This document shows positions 47,088 through 55,809 of a stretch of 64,000 nt of DNA, in pieces. Origin of the DNA: Cephalothrix simula (Eukaryota > Nemertea > Palaeonemertea > Archinemertea > Cephalotrichidae); the NCBI GenBank assembly GCA_035591015.1, contig JAXIUW010000007.1, forward strand, positions 124,001 through 188,000. Reading direction: 5' to 3'. Positions within the stretch are counted from its first letter, which is position 1. Each line of letters opens with the position of its first letter. Under the pieces are notes generated by a model. It was given only the letters and a program-made list of their open reading frames with translations, ran no database searches and was not told where the DNA came from. The position numbers and the translations under genes are program-made.

Positions 47088-47936
47088 TTAGCTTTCTACG
47101 ACATACTCAAAGAGTAATAGCCCCAGCACCAAAAAGATTGCATCAAAAATAAGCACTAAATAGAGCCAGTTGTCTAAGTTTTGACTAGTTCCGCTGATGA
47201 TTAATGCCGAAGACTGCACCAAGCCCAAAATTAGCGGAGTAATCAACGGAAACAGCAATAACGGAAAGATAACTTCACGGCCATTAACCGTGCTAACCAT
47301 AGCCGCCAAGAGTGTTCCGAGTAATGACAGACCGGCACTGCCCAGCGCAGCCAAGCCCAGCAAAGGGACTAGGCTACTGAAGTATTGAACATCAAATATA
47401 AATAACGTTAGCGGAATATTGAGGCTAATCATGCCTCCCAGTAGCACCCAGTTAGCAAAAGTTTTGGCTAAAAACAGTTGCCAGCGTGGTAACGGAGCAA
47501 TCAGAATGGTAGAGAAAACTCCGTTTTGCTGCTCGGCACTAAACGAGCGCACTAGGCTAAGTATTGACGCCAAAATAGAGCAGAGCCACAGATAGCCAGC
47601 AATACTGGCCGGGCTAAAGCGAGTTTTGGCTTGGCGAACAATACTCTCTAACTGCGCTGCAGTAATTTGAGGGGTAACAGCTTTGATTTCAGTGATGAAA
47701 TCTTTAAGTTTTGATGTGCTGAGGCCGCTTAATTGAGGCGGTAGGCTAGGAGTTGTTTGCAGGTTGATCTGCTTCAGAGCTAGTGGGCTAAGGTAATAGT
47801 AAAGCCTTTGTTGTGAGCTACTAAAGTAGATGATAGTTAGCGTGGCCACAAAGAAGCCCAGCATTGACAACAGATATTCTGGACGGCGAGCTAATAGAAG
47901 AACATCTTTTTTGAGTATAATCAGAAAATAGCTCAT
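47088..47936 (-). CDS. ccmB: Heme exporter membrane protein CcmB
   Basis: An ABC-type membrane subunit (282 aa) acting in cytochrome c maturation. SYFLIILKKDVLLLARRPEYLLSMLGFF is the typical start, and FSAEQQNGVFSTILIAPLPRWQLFLAKTFANW is the conserved loop. A 60-residue insertion at about 45-105 separates the first helix from the rest. CcmA, CcmC and others are not adjacent. It would serve the c-type haem domains of CoxB. Confidence 0.88.
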   Translation of the reverse strand: MSYFLIILKKDVLLLARRPEYLLSMLGFFVATLTIIYFSSSQQRLYYYLSPLALKQINLQTTPSLPPQLSGLSTSKLKDFITEIKAVTPQITAAQLESIVRQAKTRFSPASIAGYLWLCSILASILSLVRSFSAEQQNGVFSTILIAPLPRWQLFLAKTFANWVLLGGMISLNIPLTLFIFDVQYFSSLVPLLGLAALGSAGLSLLGTLLAAMVSTVNGREVIFPLLLFPLITPLILGLVQSSALIISGTSQNLDNWLYLVLIFDAIFLVLGLLLFEYVVES

Positions 47937-47978
47937 AGGGCTTTGCCATAGCCAAAACCTTGGCCAAACTTACGGGTG

Positions 47979-49010
47979 CTAGACTTGCTTAGAGTCTAGC
48001 TCTCTGCGTAAATCAACATAGCTAGAGCAAGACTTGCCATGAATAACTGTATCTTTGAAGTCTTGATACAGGGCTTCAGAGGCTTCTAACAACTGGTTTG
48101 GCAGAGCCTTGGGTGTTGCATTTAATTCGTTAATAACAATGCTTTTCCAGTCAGTTACGCCACGTTTTTGGGCTAGTTCTTTGCCCTGTTCTGTAGCCTT
48201 AGCCCAGTCTGAATTTTTGTAGTAGTTTCGCAAAAACTGCTTATCAAATACATGCGAATCTTTGCTAACACGGAGTTCATCAGGGCCAATGCTGTCTACT
48301 AAAATAATCTCGTCATCATAAATTGCCCACTCTAGCTTGCCATCCCATAGCTCTAAGCCACGCCGTGCCAAGAGATAGCGCAACAGATAGGCGACTGCAC
48401 AGGTTTTATGATAAATACTTTCCAAAATATCGGCACTACCTACAATCAAGGTTGCCTCTTGAAGGCTTAGCATGCGGTCTGTTTTTTCTAGCTTGGTTGA
48501 AAACTCAATCAAGGGCTTAATAAACTGCATGCCCGGCGTTATCTCAAAAGAATACCAATGCTTGCGCTTGAGTAGGCTTGACCCTTCAGGAACACCAAAG
48601 CGAAAGATAACCTCTACAGGCAATAAACAACGCTTAGATAACGGCTCTGCATAGTCATAAACGGCCAATGAGCCTATGCTGCGCTCATGGGGCGGCTTAA
48701 CGTCAACCCGGCGCACTTTAAGCCGATTGCCGCTATGTGTACCCAAATGAGTTTTGATAGGCAGGGCACGGTGAACGTCTGGATCTTTGTTTAAGGCAGA
48801 TTCTTCCCAGCTGCTAGTATCTTCAATCTGCTTAAAGAACCAAGACCCCATTTCAGCAAGAGCTTGCCCTTTGCCAGCAATCGGATTAGGCATTTTGCCC
48901 CAATCAAATATAGAGTAATCATCGGTGTATTCAAACCAAACAAAGTCTTGTTCGCTGTCTGCGTAAACATTCTTAACGCTGCCAGAGTAGATTAATTTAT
49001 CGGTGGTCAT
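47979..49010 (-). CDS. purC: SAICAR synthase-like protein (PurC family)
   Basis: Purine pathway ligase family. The N-terminus IYSGSVKNVYADSEQDFVWFEYTDDYSIFDWGKMPNPIAGKG corresponds to the ATP-binding start of SAICAR synthase, and LWDGKLEWAIYDDEIILVDSIGPDELR to its metal/nucleotide site. At 343 aa it is longer than the 240-aa bacterial form, closer to a divergent branch. purL and purQ lie 6 kb downstream on the same strand. Confidence 0.82.
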   Translation of the reverse strand: MTTDKLIYSGSVKNVYADSEQDFVWFEYTDDYSIFDWGKMPNPIAGKGQALAEMGSWFFKQIEDTSSWEESALNKDPDVHRALPIKTHLGTHSGNRLKVRRVDVKPPHERSIGSLAVYDYAEPLSKRCLLPVEVIFRFGVPEGSSLLKRKHWYSFEITPGMQFIKPLIEFSTKLEKTDRMLSLQEATLIVGSADILESIYHKTCAVAYLLRYLLARRGLELWDGKLEWAIYDDEIILVDSIGPDELRVSKDSHVFDKQFLRNYYKNSDWAKATEQGKELAQKRGVTDWKSIVINELNATPKALPNQLLEASEALYQDFKDTVIHGKSCSSYVDLRRELDSKQV

Positions 49011-49463
49011 AATTTAATTAATACAACTATTAACATAGGCTACTGTTGCCGCTGATTAGGCAACTCTGCAACAAAAACAAACTCTTAATTAAGACATAGT
49101 TATAATCTATCAACATAGTCTGTTAAGCAATAGTGCCGCTTGGTATAGCTTGCGCATCAAAGGCGCACAGCTCAAAGATAGCACCTGACTAAGAATGCTT
49201 AACAGCATGCCTCAAATTAATTAACATGTATTATGTATTAACATGCAATAATATGCAGTATAGCGCAAATAAAGCTCGCTTGGCTAAATAACCCAGTTTA
49301 GCAAACATATTTAATGGTTAAAGCTGATTTTTTGAACTGCCTATTCTAAGAATAACTCCACAAAATAATCTCTAAAAATAATCCCTTAAACACCCCAAAG
49401 TGTTCGTTAAATAGAGTACAAATAGGCCTGCTTCTGCGCTTAGCAAGAGCTAATTATGGTCAA
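49011..49463. other. Intergenic region, no gene seen
   Basis: About 450 AT-rich bases. There is a palindromic stretch around ATTAACATGTATTATGTATTAACATG (near 49219) and repeats of the form AATAACTCC/AATAATCTCT/AATAATCCCT near 49350-49385. I see no ORF with a ribosome-binding site. Confidence 0.45.
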
Positions 49464-50231
49464 TCAGACCGAGGGGTTAGCCGCTGTTGCTGGATGGCCA
49501 ATAAAACTAAGATTTTGCCGTGGTAGTTCTGGTTCACGGCGAAAGCTAGAATAGGGTTGCTGCGGTGTTCCGTAGCATTGAGTGCAGTGTGGCGCAATAA
49601 AAATATTCTCACGCCGAATACCACAGAGTATGGCCTGATTAAGAATAACACGGCTTAAATCAAGCATAATGTGGTCACCTTTGGCGGTGTAGGCGTGTTC
49701 AATGTGCTGGGATTCAAAATTTTGCAAGCGTTGCTCTTCAACGGCATAGCAGCAAGGCTTGATTGAGGGACCCAATGCCAGCCGAGTTTGATTAAGATTA
49801 GTCCCTAAGCGTTGCAATAGATTAACAACAATAGAGCTGGCACAGCCTCGCCAGCCAGCATGTGCAGCCGCATAGCTGTTATCATCACAAATCAACACCG
49901 GCACACAGTCTGCCGTTCTGATAACGATTAGCGCATTCTGCTCAAAGCCAGCCAAGGCAGCATCAGCCAGTTTGCGCTGTTCATAATCTGGGGCAGAGTT
50001 TTGGTTAGTGTCGTGATTAGCCGACTGTTCATGGTCTAGCACCTGAGCATAGTCATAGATGCTATTGCCGTGTGGTTGTCCTAAAGTGATCAAATCATCG
50101 CCGACAACACCCCATTGGCTGCCAATAACGGGTTCTGATTCTCTAGCCAAGGCAGTCGTAAAACCAGCACAGAGGCCACGAGATGAGCAATATTCAAAAA
50201 AGGGTTGTAATTCGTTTAATTTAGCTAGCAT
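49464..50231 (-). CDS. pgeF: PgeF/YfiH family laccase-like protein
   Basis: Copper- or zinc-site family of purine-nucleoside/peptidoglycan-editing enzymes. RTADCVPVLICDD, AHAGWRGCASSIV (metal site), LALGPSIKPCCYAVE and APHCTQCYGT are conserved. I chose the ATG at 50231 (MLAKLNELQPFF), just after the folC stop; an upstream start would overlap folC by 46 bp. Confidence 0.93.
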   Translation of the reverse strand: MLAKLNELQPFFEYCSSRGLCAGFTTALARESEPVIGSQWGVVGDDLITLGQPHGNSIYDYAQVLDHEQSANHDTNQNSAPDYEQRKLADAALAGFEQNALIVIRTADCVPVLICDDNSYAAAHAGWRGCASSIVVNLLQRLGTNLNQTRLALGPSIKPCCYAVEEQRLQNFESQHIEHAYTAKGDHIMLDLSRVILNQAILCGIRRENIFIAPHCTQCYGTPQQPYSSFRREPELPRQNLSFIGHPATAANPSV

Positions 50232-50236
50232 AACGG

Positions 50237-51607
50237 TTAAGTGTGGATATGTAGATTTTTGCGGACAGCTCCAGCCATCCAAAATGAACCACTGATGACC
50301 AACGGTCGCCCGGGTTCAATCATGCATAGTGCCTGCTGGGGGCTGTTTGCACTCAGAATAGGCTGATTATTAGCTGCTACTGAGGCTATAAATCGCTGTA
50401 ACTGGGCATGGTCGGCAGTGTTATCTTTGGTGGTGCTGCTCACAGCGGAATGCTTCAAGTTTTCGCTAGTAGCATTACTGGCCACAGTTGGGGGCAGAAC
50501 AATTATGCGTTGGGCCCCGCTTAAAAGACGCTTGAGAGGCGGCACTATTTGGCCATTAAGTTTATCGTCTTTAAGGCCAATAATTAAGTTATAGTCGCAG
50601 TAGCCCCAAAACTTGAGCTGTGTAACTAATGCTTGTAAAGCCGAGGGATTATGCCCACCATCAATTATTGCTGCTGGAACATCAATACTCAAGTTATGCT
50701 CGCAAATATGCTCAAGGCGAGCCAATACACGGGTATTAAGGAGAACATTAGCCATAGCGGCTAGCTGAGTTCTGGCAATACCTAAAACATGCTCGCCCAC
50801 GGCTAAAGTTAGGGCTAAAGACTGTAAACGAGGCACAGTAAGGCTATGCTTAGAGATATTATTTTGAGAAAAATCATCTTCAATGAGTAAATTATTGACC
50901 TGAAGACCCTTTGCTGTAGTCATTTTGCCTCGCCTCACAAAGTGATAGCTGGCGTTAATTTTCTGTAATTGCTTCGTGATAAAGGGCATTAACTCTGGCC
51001 GCTGTTCGGCTATAAAAACCTTGCCTTGGGGGGGTACAATGGCTAGTTTTTCAGCAGCTATTTGGGGTAGGGTGCTGCCTAGCACTTGCAGATGGTCATA
51101 GTCTAGCTTAGTGATTACCGCACACAGCTTGGGTAGTATGTTAGTTGTGTCTAGTCGGCCACCAAGACCAGTCTCAATGACGGCATGGCTAATGCCTTGC
51201 TTACAAAAGGCTTGTAAGGCAATTATCGTGAGTAGGCTAAAGTAGCTTAAATAAGGTTTGCCGGGCAAGTTTTCGTAACAGTCTAAGATGCTTAATCCGT
51301 ATTTAGATAGTAACTCAGTGCTGATAGGACTATTATTGATGACTATGCGGTCATTGATGTTCTCTATGTGTGGTGAAAGATATGCCCCCACCTGAAAGCC
51401 CTGCTTAAGCAGCATATTAGCGATCATAGTGGTGGTCATGCCCTTACCATTTGTGCCTGCAACATGTATGATACCGAAATTGGTACTTATGTTTAACTTG
51501 TCCAGCATTTGTTGTGCTGTTAATAGAGCTTGGCTGGGGCAGTAGCCGGGTGGTTTGTGTCTGTTTTCGTAGGCAGAAAATCGCTTAAAAAATGGTTCAG
51601 AATGCAT
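50237..51607 (-). CDS. folC: Folylpolyglutamate/dihydrofolate synthase
   Basis: Mur-ligase family enzyme (456 aa). IHVAGTNGKGMTTTMIANMLL is the P-loop; SHAVIETGLGGRLDTTNIL, TKLDYDHLQVLGSTLPQIAAEKLAI and IDGGHNPSAL are family motifs. A Thr/Ser-rich stretch (residues about 375-400) looks like an inserted linker. It is upstream of pgeF on the same strand, so they may be co-transcribed. Confidence 0.95.
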   Translation of the reverse strand: MHSEPFFKRFSAYENRHKPPGYCPSQALLTAQQMLDKLNISTNFGIIHVAGTNGKGMTTTMIANMLLKQGFQVGAYLSPHIENINDRIVINNSPISTELLSKYGLSILDCYENLPGKPYLSYFSLLTIIALQAFCKQGISHAVIETGLGGRLDTTNILPKLCAVITKLDYDHLQVLGSTLPQIAAEKLAIVPPQGKVFIAEQRPELMPFITKQLQKINASYHFVRRGKMTTAKGLQVNNLLIEDDFSQNNISKHSLTVPRLQSLALTLAVGEHVLGIARTQLAAMANVLLNTRVLARLEHICEHNLSIDVPAAIIDGGHNPSALQALVTQLKFWGYCDYNLIIGLKDDKLNGQIVPPLKRLLSGAQRIIVLPPTVASNATSENLKHSAVSSTTKDNTADHAQLQRFIASVAANNQPILSANSPQQALCMIEPGRPLVISGSFWMAGAVRKNLHIHT

Positions 51608-51712
51608 GGCTGGGCTGGTTAACTTTCTAAGTAGACGTAGATTATTATTCGTATATTATTTTTAAGTTAAGTTATGTATAACGCATCAATAAACCCAGTA
51701 ATGTAACCATAG

Positions 51713-52819
51713 ATGGAAAGCATAATCAGTAGTTATATCCGCTATCGGAAGCAAAGTAAGATAACTGTTTCTATGCCATTGCTAGAGGCTTACGAGGGCA
51801 ATCCGCAGCGTCGTGACCAGTTTATTTACGATTTATTTACCTTTAGTGGGTTGTTTCAAGGTTACTTTGACAATCTTATTACCGACTTAGATGAACAATT
51901 AAGCAGCAATGTTTATTGTAGAATGCTTGACACCATGCTGGTATCTCTATGCTACATGGCCGAGTATGACAATGCTACCCATAATCAAGATGCTGAACTG
52001 TGCCGGATTTTTCAGCATTTGCTAGAGCTTAACGAGGCTCCGCACATTGACAACTTGCCCATTAAGCCCCTAGCAGACCGCCTTGTCAGCGAACTGGGTG
52101 ATGATGCTAATGGGCTGAGTTTATTCTTTTTTACAATTTATGATGCACTGACTGCCGGCCAAACTAAAGCCCAAGATTTAATTTATGCCCTAATGGGCGT
52201 TATTAATAAAGCAGAACATGAACTGCTTGAAGTAGCACCGGCCAACCAAAACATAGGCCAACAAATATGGGCTGCTTACGCTACGGCAGGCAAGCCAGAC
52301 TATCAGAAAGACGTTGCCATAGGTTACAGTAATCTGCCCAAAATCACTAGGCGTTACATGTTAGAGATGGCTTATACCAACTTGCTAGAGCATGGTTATG
52401 TTGCCGACCAACACTCTGAATTGATTATTAAACTAGGCCAGCAAATAGGGCTGAGTAGTCGTGAAGTCAAGTTTAGTCTGCATAATAGCAACGTTTTCTT
52501 GCATGAGATGAGGCGTCAAGAGGCACAGCCATCATCACGATCTACAGATCGTATCACTTCTCTGCTGCGGCTTAATTTAAGGCGCATAGTTGCTGAAATT
52601 GAAGAAACTAAAGAGCTTTATCAGCTATTAACTAAGCAAACTCCGCTTACTAATGAAGAACGCGACAAAGTTTATAGCCAGCTTAGTGATATTTTGCGAG
52701 CCATACCGGCCTTGGCAGTTTTTATGCTGCCGGGGGGTGTTTTTATTTTAACTATATTGATAAAGTTATTGCCCTTTAATCTATTGCCATCTAACTTTCG
52801 TGAAGGCAATTCAACCTAG
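51713..52819 (+). CDS. TerB/LETM1-like membrane-associated protein
   Basis: No family name is certain. Residues about 218-262 (LEMAYTNLLEHGYVADQHSELIIKLGQQIGLSSREV) resemble a TerB-like helical domain. The C-terminus (ELYQLLTKQTPLTNEERDKVYSQLSDILRAIPALAVFMLPGGVFILTILIKLLPFNLLPSNF) is strikingly like the membrane helix and PGG/LLPF motif of LETM1-type proteins. That suggests an inner-membrane anchor with a large cytosolic N-terminus. It stands alone upstream of the flagellar genes. Confidence 0.65.
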   Translation: MESIISSYIRYRKQSKITVSMPLLEAYEGNPQRRDQFIYDLFTFSGLFQGYFDNLITDLDEQLSSNVYCRMLDTMLVSLCYMAEYDNATHNQDAELCRIFQHLLELNEAPHIDNLPIKPLADRLVSELGDDANGLSLFFFTIYDALTAGQTKAQDLIYALMGVINKAEHELLEVAPANQNIGQQIWAAYATAGKPDYQKDVAIGYSNLPKITRRYMLEMAYTNLLEHGYVADQHSELIIKLGQQIGLSSREVKFSLHNSNVFLHEMRRQEAQPSSRSTDRITSLLRLNLRRIVAEIEETKELYQLLTKQTPLTNEERDKVYSQLSDILRAIPALAVFMLPGGVFILTILIKLLPFNLLPSNFREGNST

Positions 52820-53448
52820 CCAGCCTCGCACAAAATATCTTGCCTTCAGTAACTGGCAGGCCTTAGCTCTAAAATAAGTCATAGAGCTAAAATAGTTTGT
52901 AGGTAGATGTATTTTAGATTTATAGTTTCAGCAGGCCGTTATTCAAGCTGCCAAGTCTGGGGCAATAATCTCAAAGCCTCCTAAGCATATTCTGGCGGTA
53001 TTCTGCTGATATTCTATATTATATCCAAGCATGTACAATTATATTTCTGATTCTATTTCTATTCTAATTAAAGGCTAACCTTTTAGAGCCGCCTTTCAAT
53101 ATATTTTGTAGGTTTCGTAGGGTTCGTGGTGCTGGTAGGGGCTAGGTGATTGTTGCCAGCGCAAACTTTCTCAAGGATGCATAAGGAGGCATTAAGCAGG
53201 TTGGACAGCCTGCTATTTTCATAAAATCAACATGCTAAAACAATTAATGTATTTAGGGCAATAGTATTAATTGATGATGTTAATTGATGATATTAATTGA
53301 TGATATTAGTCAATGATATTAATCAATGCGAATTCAGAATGTATCTTAAAAACTCAATAAATAATGCTCTAGGCTACGGAAAGCCGTGTAGAAGAACCGT
53401 TGTTGCTCAAAGGCTATTGAAATTATTTTTGGCATTTAGAATTTTTTT
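52820..53448. other. Intergenic region with a candidate terminator
   Basis: About 630 bp without a supported gene. AGCAGG-TTGGACAG-CCTGCT at 53195-53214 is a 6-bp stem followed by ATTTTC and may end the LETM1-like transcript. The 13-bp repeat and the sigma-28 promoter follow. A strong AAGGAGG near 53183 has no start codon behind it. Confidence 0.5.
53267..53330. repeat. 13-bp tandem repeat
   Basis: Five imperfect copies of TTAATTGATGATA (later copies TTAGTCAATGATA and TTAATCAATG). It lies about 120 bp upstream of the flagellin sigma-28 promoter. Confidence 0.8.
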
Positions 53449-53475
53449 TAAAGTTGACCTAATTATCACCGATAA
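53449..53475 (+). promoter_or_regulatory. Sigma-28 (FliA) promoter of flagellin 1
   Basis: TAAAGTTG, then exactly 11 nt, then ACCGATAA. This is nearly the sigma-28 consensus TAAAGTTT-N11-GCCGATAA. It predicts transcription from about 53482 and a leader of about 60 nt, supporting the start codon at 53545 rather than 53485. Confidence 0.85.
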
Positions 53476-53544
53476 GTTGTGTGAGTGAAGCAATACACCG
53501 CACATAGTGTGGTGGTGGGTTTAATTGAAACCAAAAAATTTGCG

Positions 53545-55269
53545 ATGAGTTTTTCAATAGGTACCAACATAGCTGCCGAGAATACACTGCGTAATCTTGA
53601 GCAAACCGATAATAAACTAAGTAAGTCTTTAGAGCGGCTATCTTCAGGCAAGCGTTTGAATAGCGCAGCTGATAATCCGGCAGCATTTGTGATTGCAGAA
53701 CGCATAGATGGCCAGCGTACGTACACTGATGAGGCAATCAGAAACACAACGGCCTCAATCGCCATGATGCAGATGGCCGATGCCACTTTAGGCGAAGTCA
53801 GTAATCTGTTGTTAGCTTTGCGTCGTGTAGCTGTTCATGCTGGCAATGAGGGGGCAAATGATCAGCTGATGCTACAATCTGATCAGTTTGAAGTTGACAA
53901 TATTCTTGATGCTATTGATCGTATATCTAACACCCACTATGGCAGTCAGGTGCTGTTTGATGGTAGTAACTCGGTTAGTGGCGTGGCCGTGGGCGAAGGT
54001 TTAGAGTATCTAAGAGCGTTGCCTTCAACTAAGCCATCGGGTTCTTCGGGCTATGCGGTAGATATAACTCAGTCGGCAACTAAATCAGAAAAAAAGGCTT
54101 TGCGACCGATAAGGCTTGAAGATGTTGGACTAGGTGCCTCAGGCCCCGTATACATAGAAATTAGCCTCGCCGAAGCAGGTCGTAACATGTTTTTTAGCAC
54201 CGGCAGTCATGCTGACCGCAAGGTTATTGATGGCATATTAAAAAGCTATCAGGTAAAGCCTTCGCCAGAGGCAAAGGTAAATGCCGAAAAACAACTGCAA
54301 AGCTATATCAAGTACAGGTTAACCGAATTAAGCGAGCTTTCTGGTCTTAATTTAGACTTTGCACTAGAAGATATTGGCGGTGATTCAGGGTCTTTGTTGG
54401 TGGTGAGGCATCGCAAATATGGTTCTAAGAATACTTTTCAGGTGGGCGGAAACACTCCCGGTGTTCTGAATGATAGTATTTCTGTAATTGAAAGCCCCGA
54501 GCTGGGCAAAGATATTATGGGCAGAATTGGCGGCGAAGCTGGCATAGGCGATGGTACGGTGCTTACCGTTCCAGAAAACGGCAGTCCAGTTGAGGGGTTA
54601 TCAATACGCTTTGAGCCGCAAAAGCGCATTAGGCAAGAAGTTGTGCCTACAAAAATCTTTAATGAAGATGGCGAGCTAATAGATAACCCGGCATTGGCCG
54701 AATATGAAGAGCTAATCCGCAGCACAGCGGTTAGGCCGATTGAGGTTATCTATGGTGACGAGCAAGTAGAATACAAACTAGAAGTGACTGAAGACGTCAG
54801 CGAAGGCGTAGAGGGTTATGTGCACGTAGATCAACATGCAATTAAATTTCAGATAGACCCCACACCTCAGGGCGTAACTAGTATTTCTTTGTCAAACATC
54901 AGAACTGAAGAGCTAGCCCAGCGCATCAACAATTTGTCAGGCTTTACTAGCCTGCGTGATGTTGATGTAACCAGCGCTCAAGGTGCAGAAGATGCTTTGG
55001 CCTTAACCGATGCTGCTATAGATCAAATCTCTGAATTACGGGGCAGCATAGGTGCTTTGCAGCGTAATACCCTAGAGCCTAATCAATCTAATCTGCAAAC
55101 GGATAGTGCAAGCCTAGCGACTACGCTATCAGCCTTACGTGATGCAGATATGGCTGCTGAAATCAGCGATTTAACTCGCTATCAGATAATGCAATCGGCA
55201 GGAATATCAATGCTAGCGCAGGCCAATCAAAACTCAGGCAATGTATTGCAGTTGCTGAAGCCTAACTAA
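53545..55269 (+). CDS. Flagellin 1
   Basis: Filament subunit (574 aa). The ATG at 53545 starts MSFSIGTNIAAENTLRNLEQ, the canonical flagellin N-terminal D0/D1, with LSSGKRLNSAADNPAAFVIAERI. The C-terminal D1/D0 (AQGAEDALALTDAAIDQISELRGSIGALQRN, ending MLAQANQNSGNVLQLLKPN) is intact. The central variable part (about residues 135-450) includes HRKYGSKNTFQVGGNT and RIGGEAGIGDGTVL, a module shared with flagellin 2 and FliD. No obvious Shine-Dalgarno is seen. Confidence 0.95.
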   Translation: MSFSIGTNIAAENTLRNLEQTDNKLSKSLERLSSGKRLNSAADNPAAFVIAERIDGQRTYTDEAIRNTTASIAMMQMADATLGEVSNLLLALRRVAVHAGNEGANDQLMLQSDQFEVDNILDAIDRISNTHYGSQVLFDGSNSVSGVAVGEGLEYLRALPSTKPSGSSGYAVDITQSATKSEKKALRPIRLEDVGLGASGPVYIEISLAEAGRNMFFSTGSHADRKVIDGILKSYQVKPSPEAKVNAEKQLQSYIKYRLTELSELSGLNLDFALEDIGGDSGSLLVVRHRKYGSKNTFQVGGNTPGVLNDSISVIESPELGKDIMGRIGGEAGIGDGTVLTVPENGSPVEGLSIRFEPQKRIRQEVVPTKIFNEDGELIDNPALAEYEELIRSTAVRPIEVIYGDEQVEYKLEVTEDVSEGVEGYVHVDQHAIKFQIDPTPQGVTSISLSNIRTEELAQRINNLSGFTSLRDVDVTSAQGAEDALALTDAAIDQISELRGSIGALQRNTLEPNQSNLQTDSASLATTLSALRDADMAAEISDLTRYQIMQSAGISMLAQANQNSGNVLQLLKPN

Positions 55270-55809
55270 GTTATGTAGAGCTTCGCTTTGGCCAATGGTT
55301 GCAACTTAGGCTCTTTTGGGCTCGGCACTGGCGATTACTCTAGCGCAACTTTGGTGCTAGAGGCGATGATAATGTGATAGTAGTTTTTGATGACTACTCT
55401 GTAATCACGTCTTGCCGATGCTCTACTACGGGCACTCTTCGGCGCTGCTCAACCTTGATGGCGTTATTCAATAAGCTCTTGCATAATGCTTGGGCGTTCA
55501 GTTTTTTGTGATGATTTTTGGGGCGCAGGCGCAGTCTTCTCTATAATTTTCTTTATAATCTCTCTATATTTATTGCGCCGTAGCCACGGTGCTAATAATT
55601 ATTTTGCAGATCCCCTTAACGCATTAATTGCCTAATTCATTTGTGTGTTCAACAACAAAATACATTGGGCATAGTCTCTGCTTGGCATAATTAGTTATAG
55701 CTTTATGCTTAGCGTGCAAACATTTCATACAAATTGCATATTCTGATGAGCTAAGAATAGTTTCTTTGTCAGCTGATCAAGACTAGTGTTTACTGGGGAA
55801 TAGTACTTA
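55270..55809. other. Intergenic region between flagellin 1 and fliD
   Basis: 540 bp with no gene. An inverted repeat CTCTAGCGC...GTGCTAGAG at 55338-55362 (9-bp stem with one G-U pair, 7-nt loop) lies just after flagellin 1, but has no U tract. GGGGA at 55795 serves fliD. I find no good sigma-28 or sigma-54 site here. Confidence 0.45.

Noticed and set aside
53183-53240. Small ORF after a strong AAGGAGG in the gap before flagellin 1
   Set aside because: No ATG, GTG or TTG at a suitable distance; the segment forms the terminator-like hairpin instead.
53485-53544. Upstream start codon for flagellin 1 adding 20 residues
   Set aside because: It would lie at the very 5' end of the sigma-28 transcript, and the flagellin N-terminus MSFSIGTNI begins at 53545.
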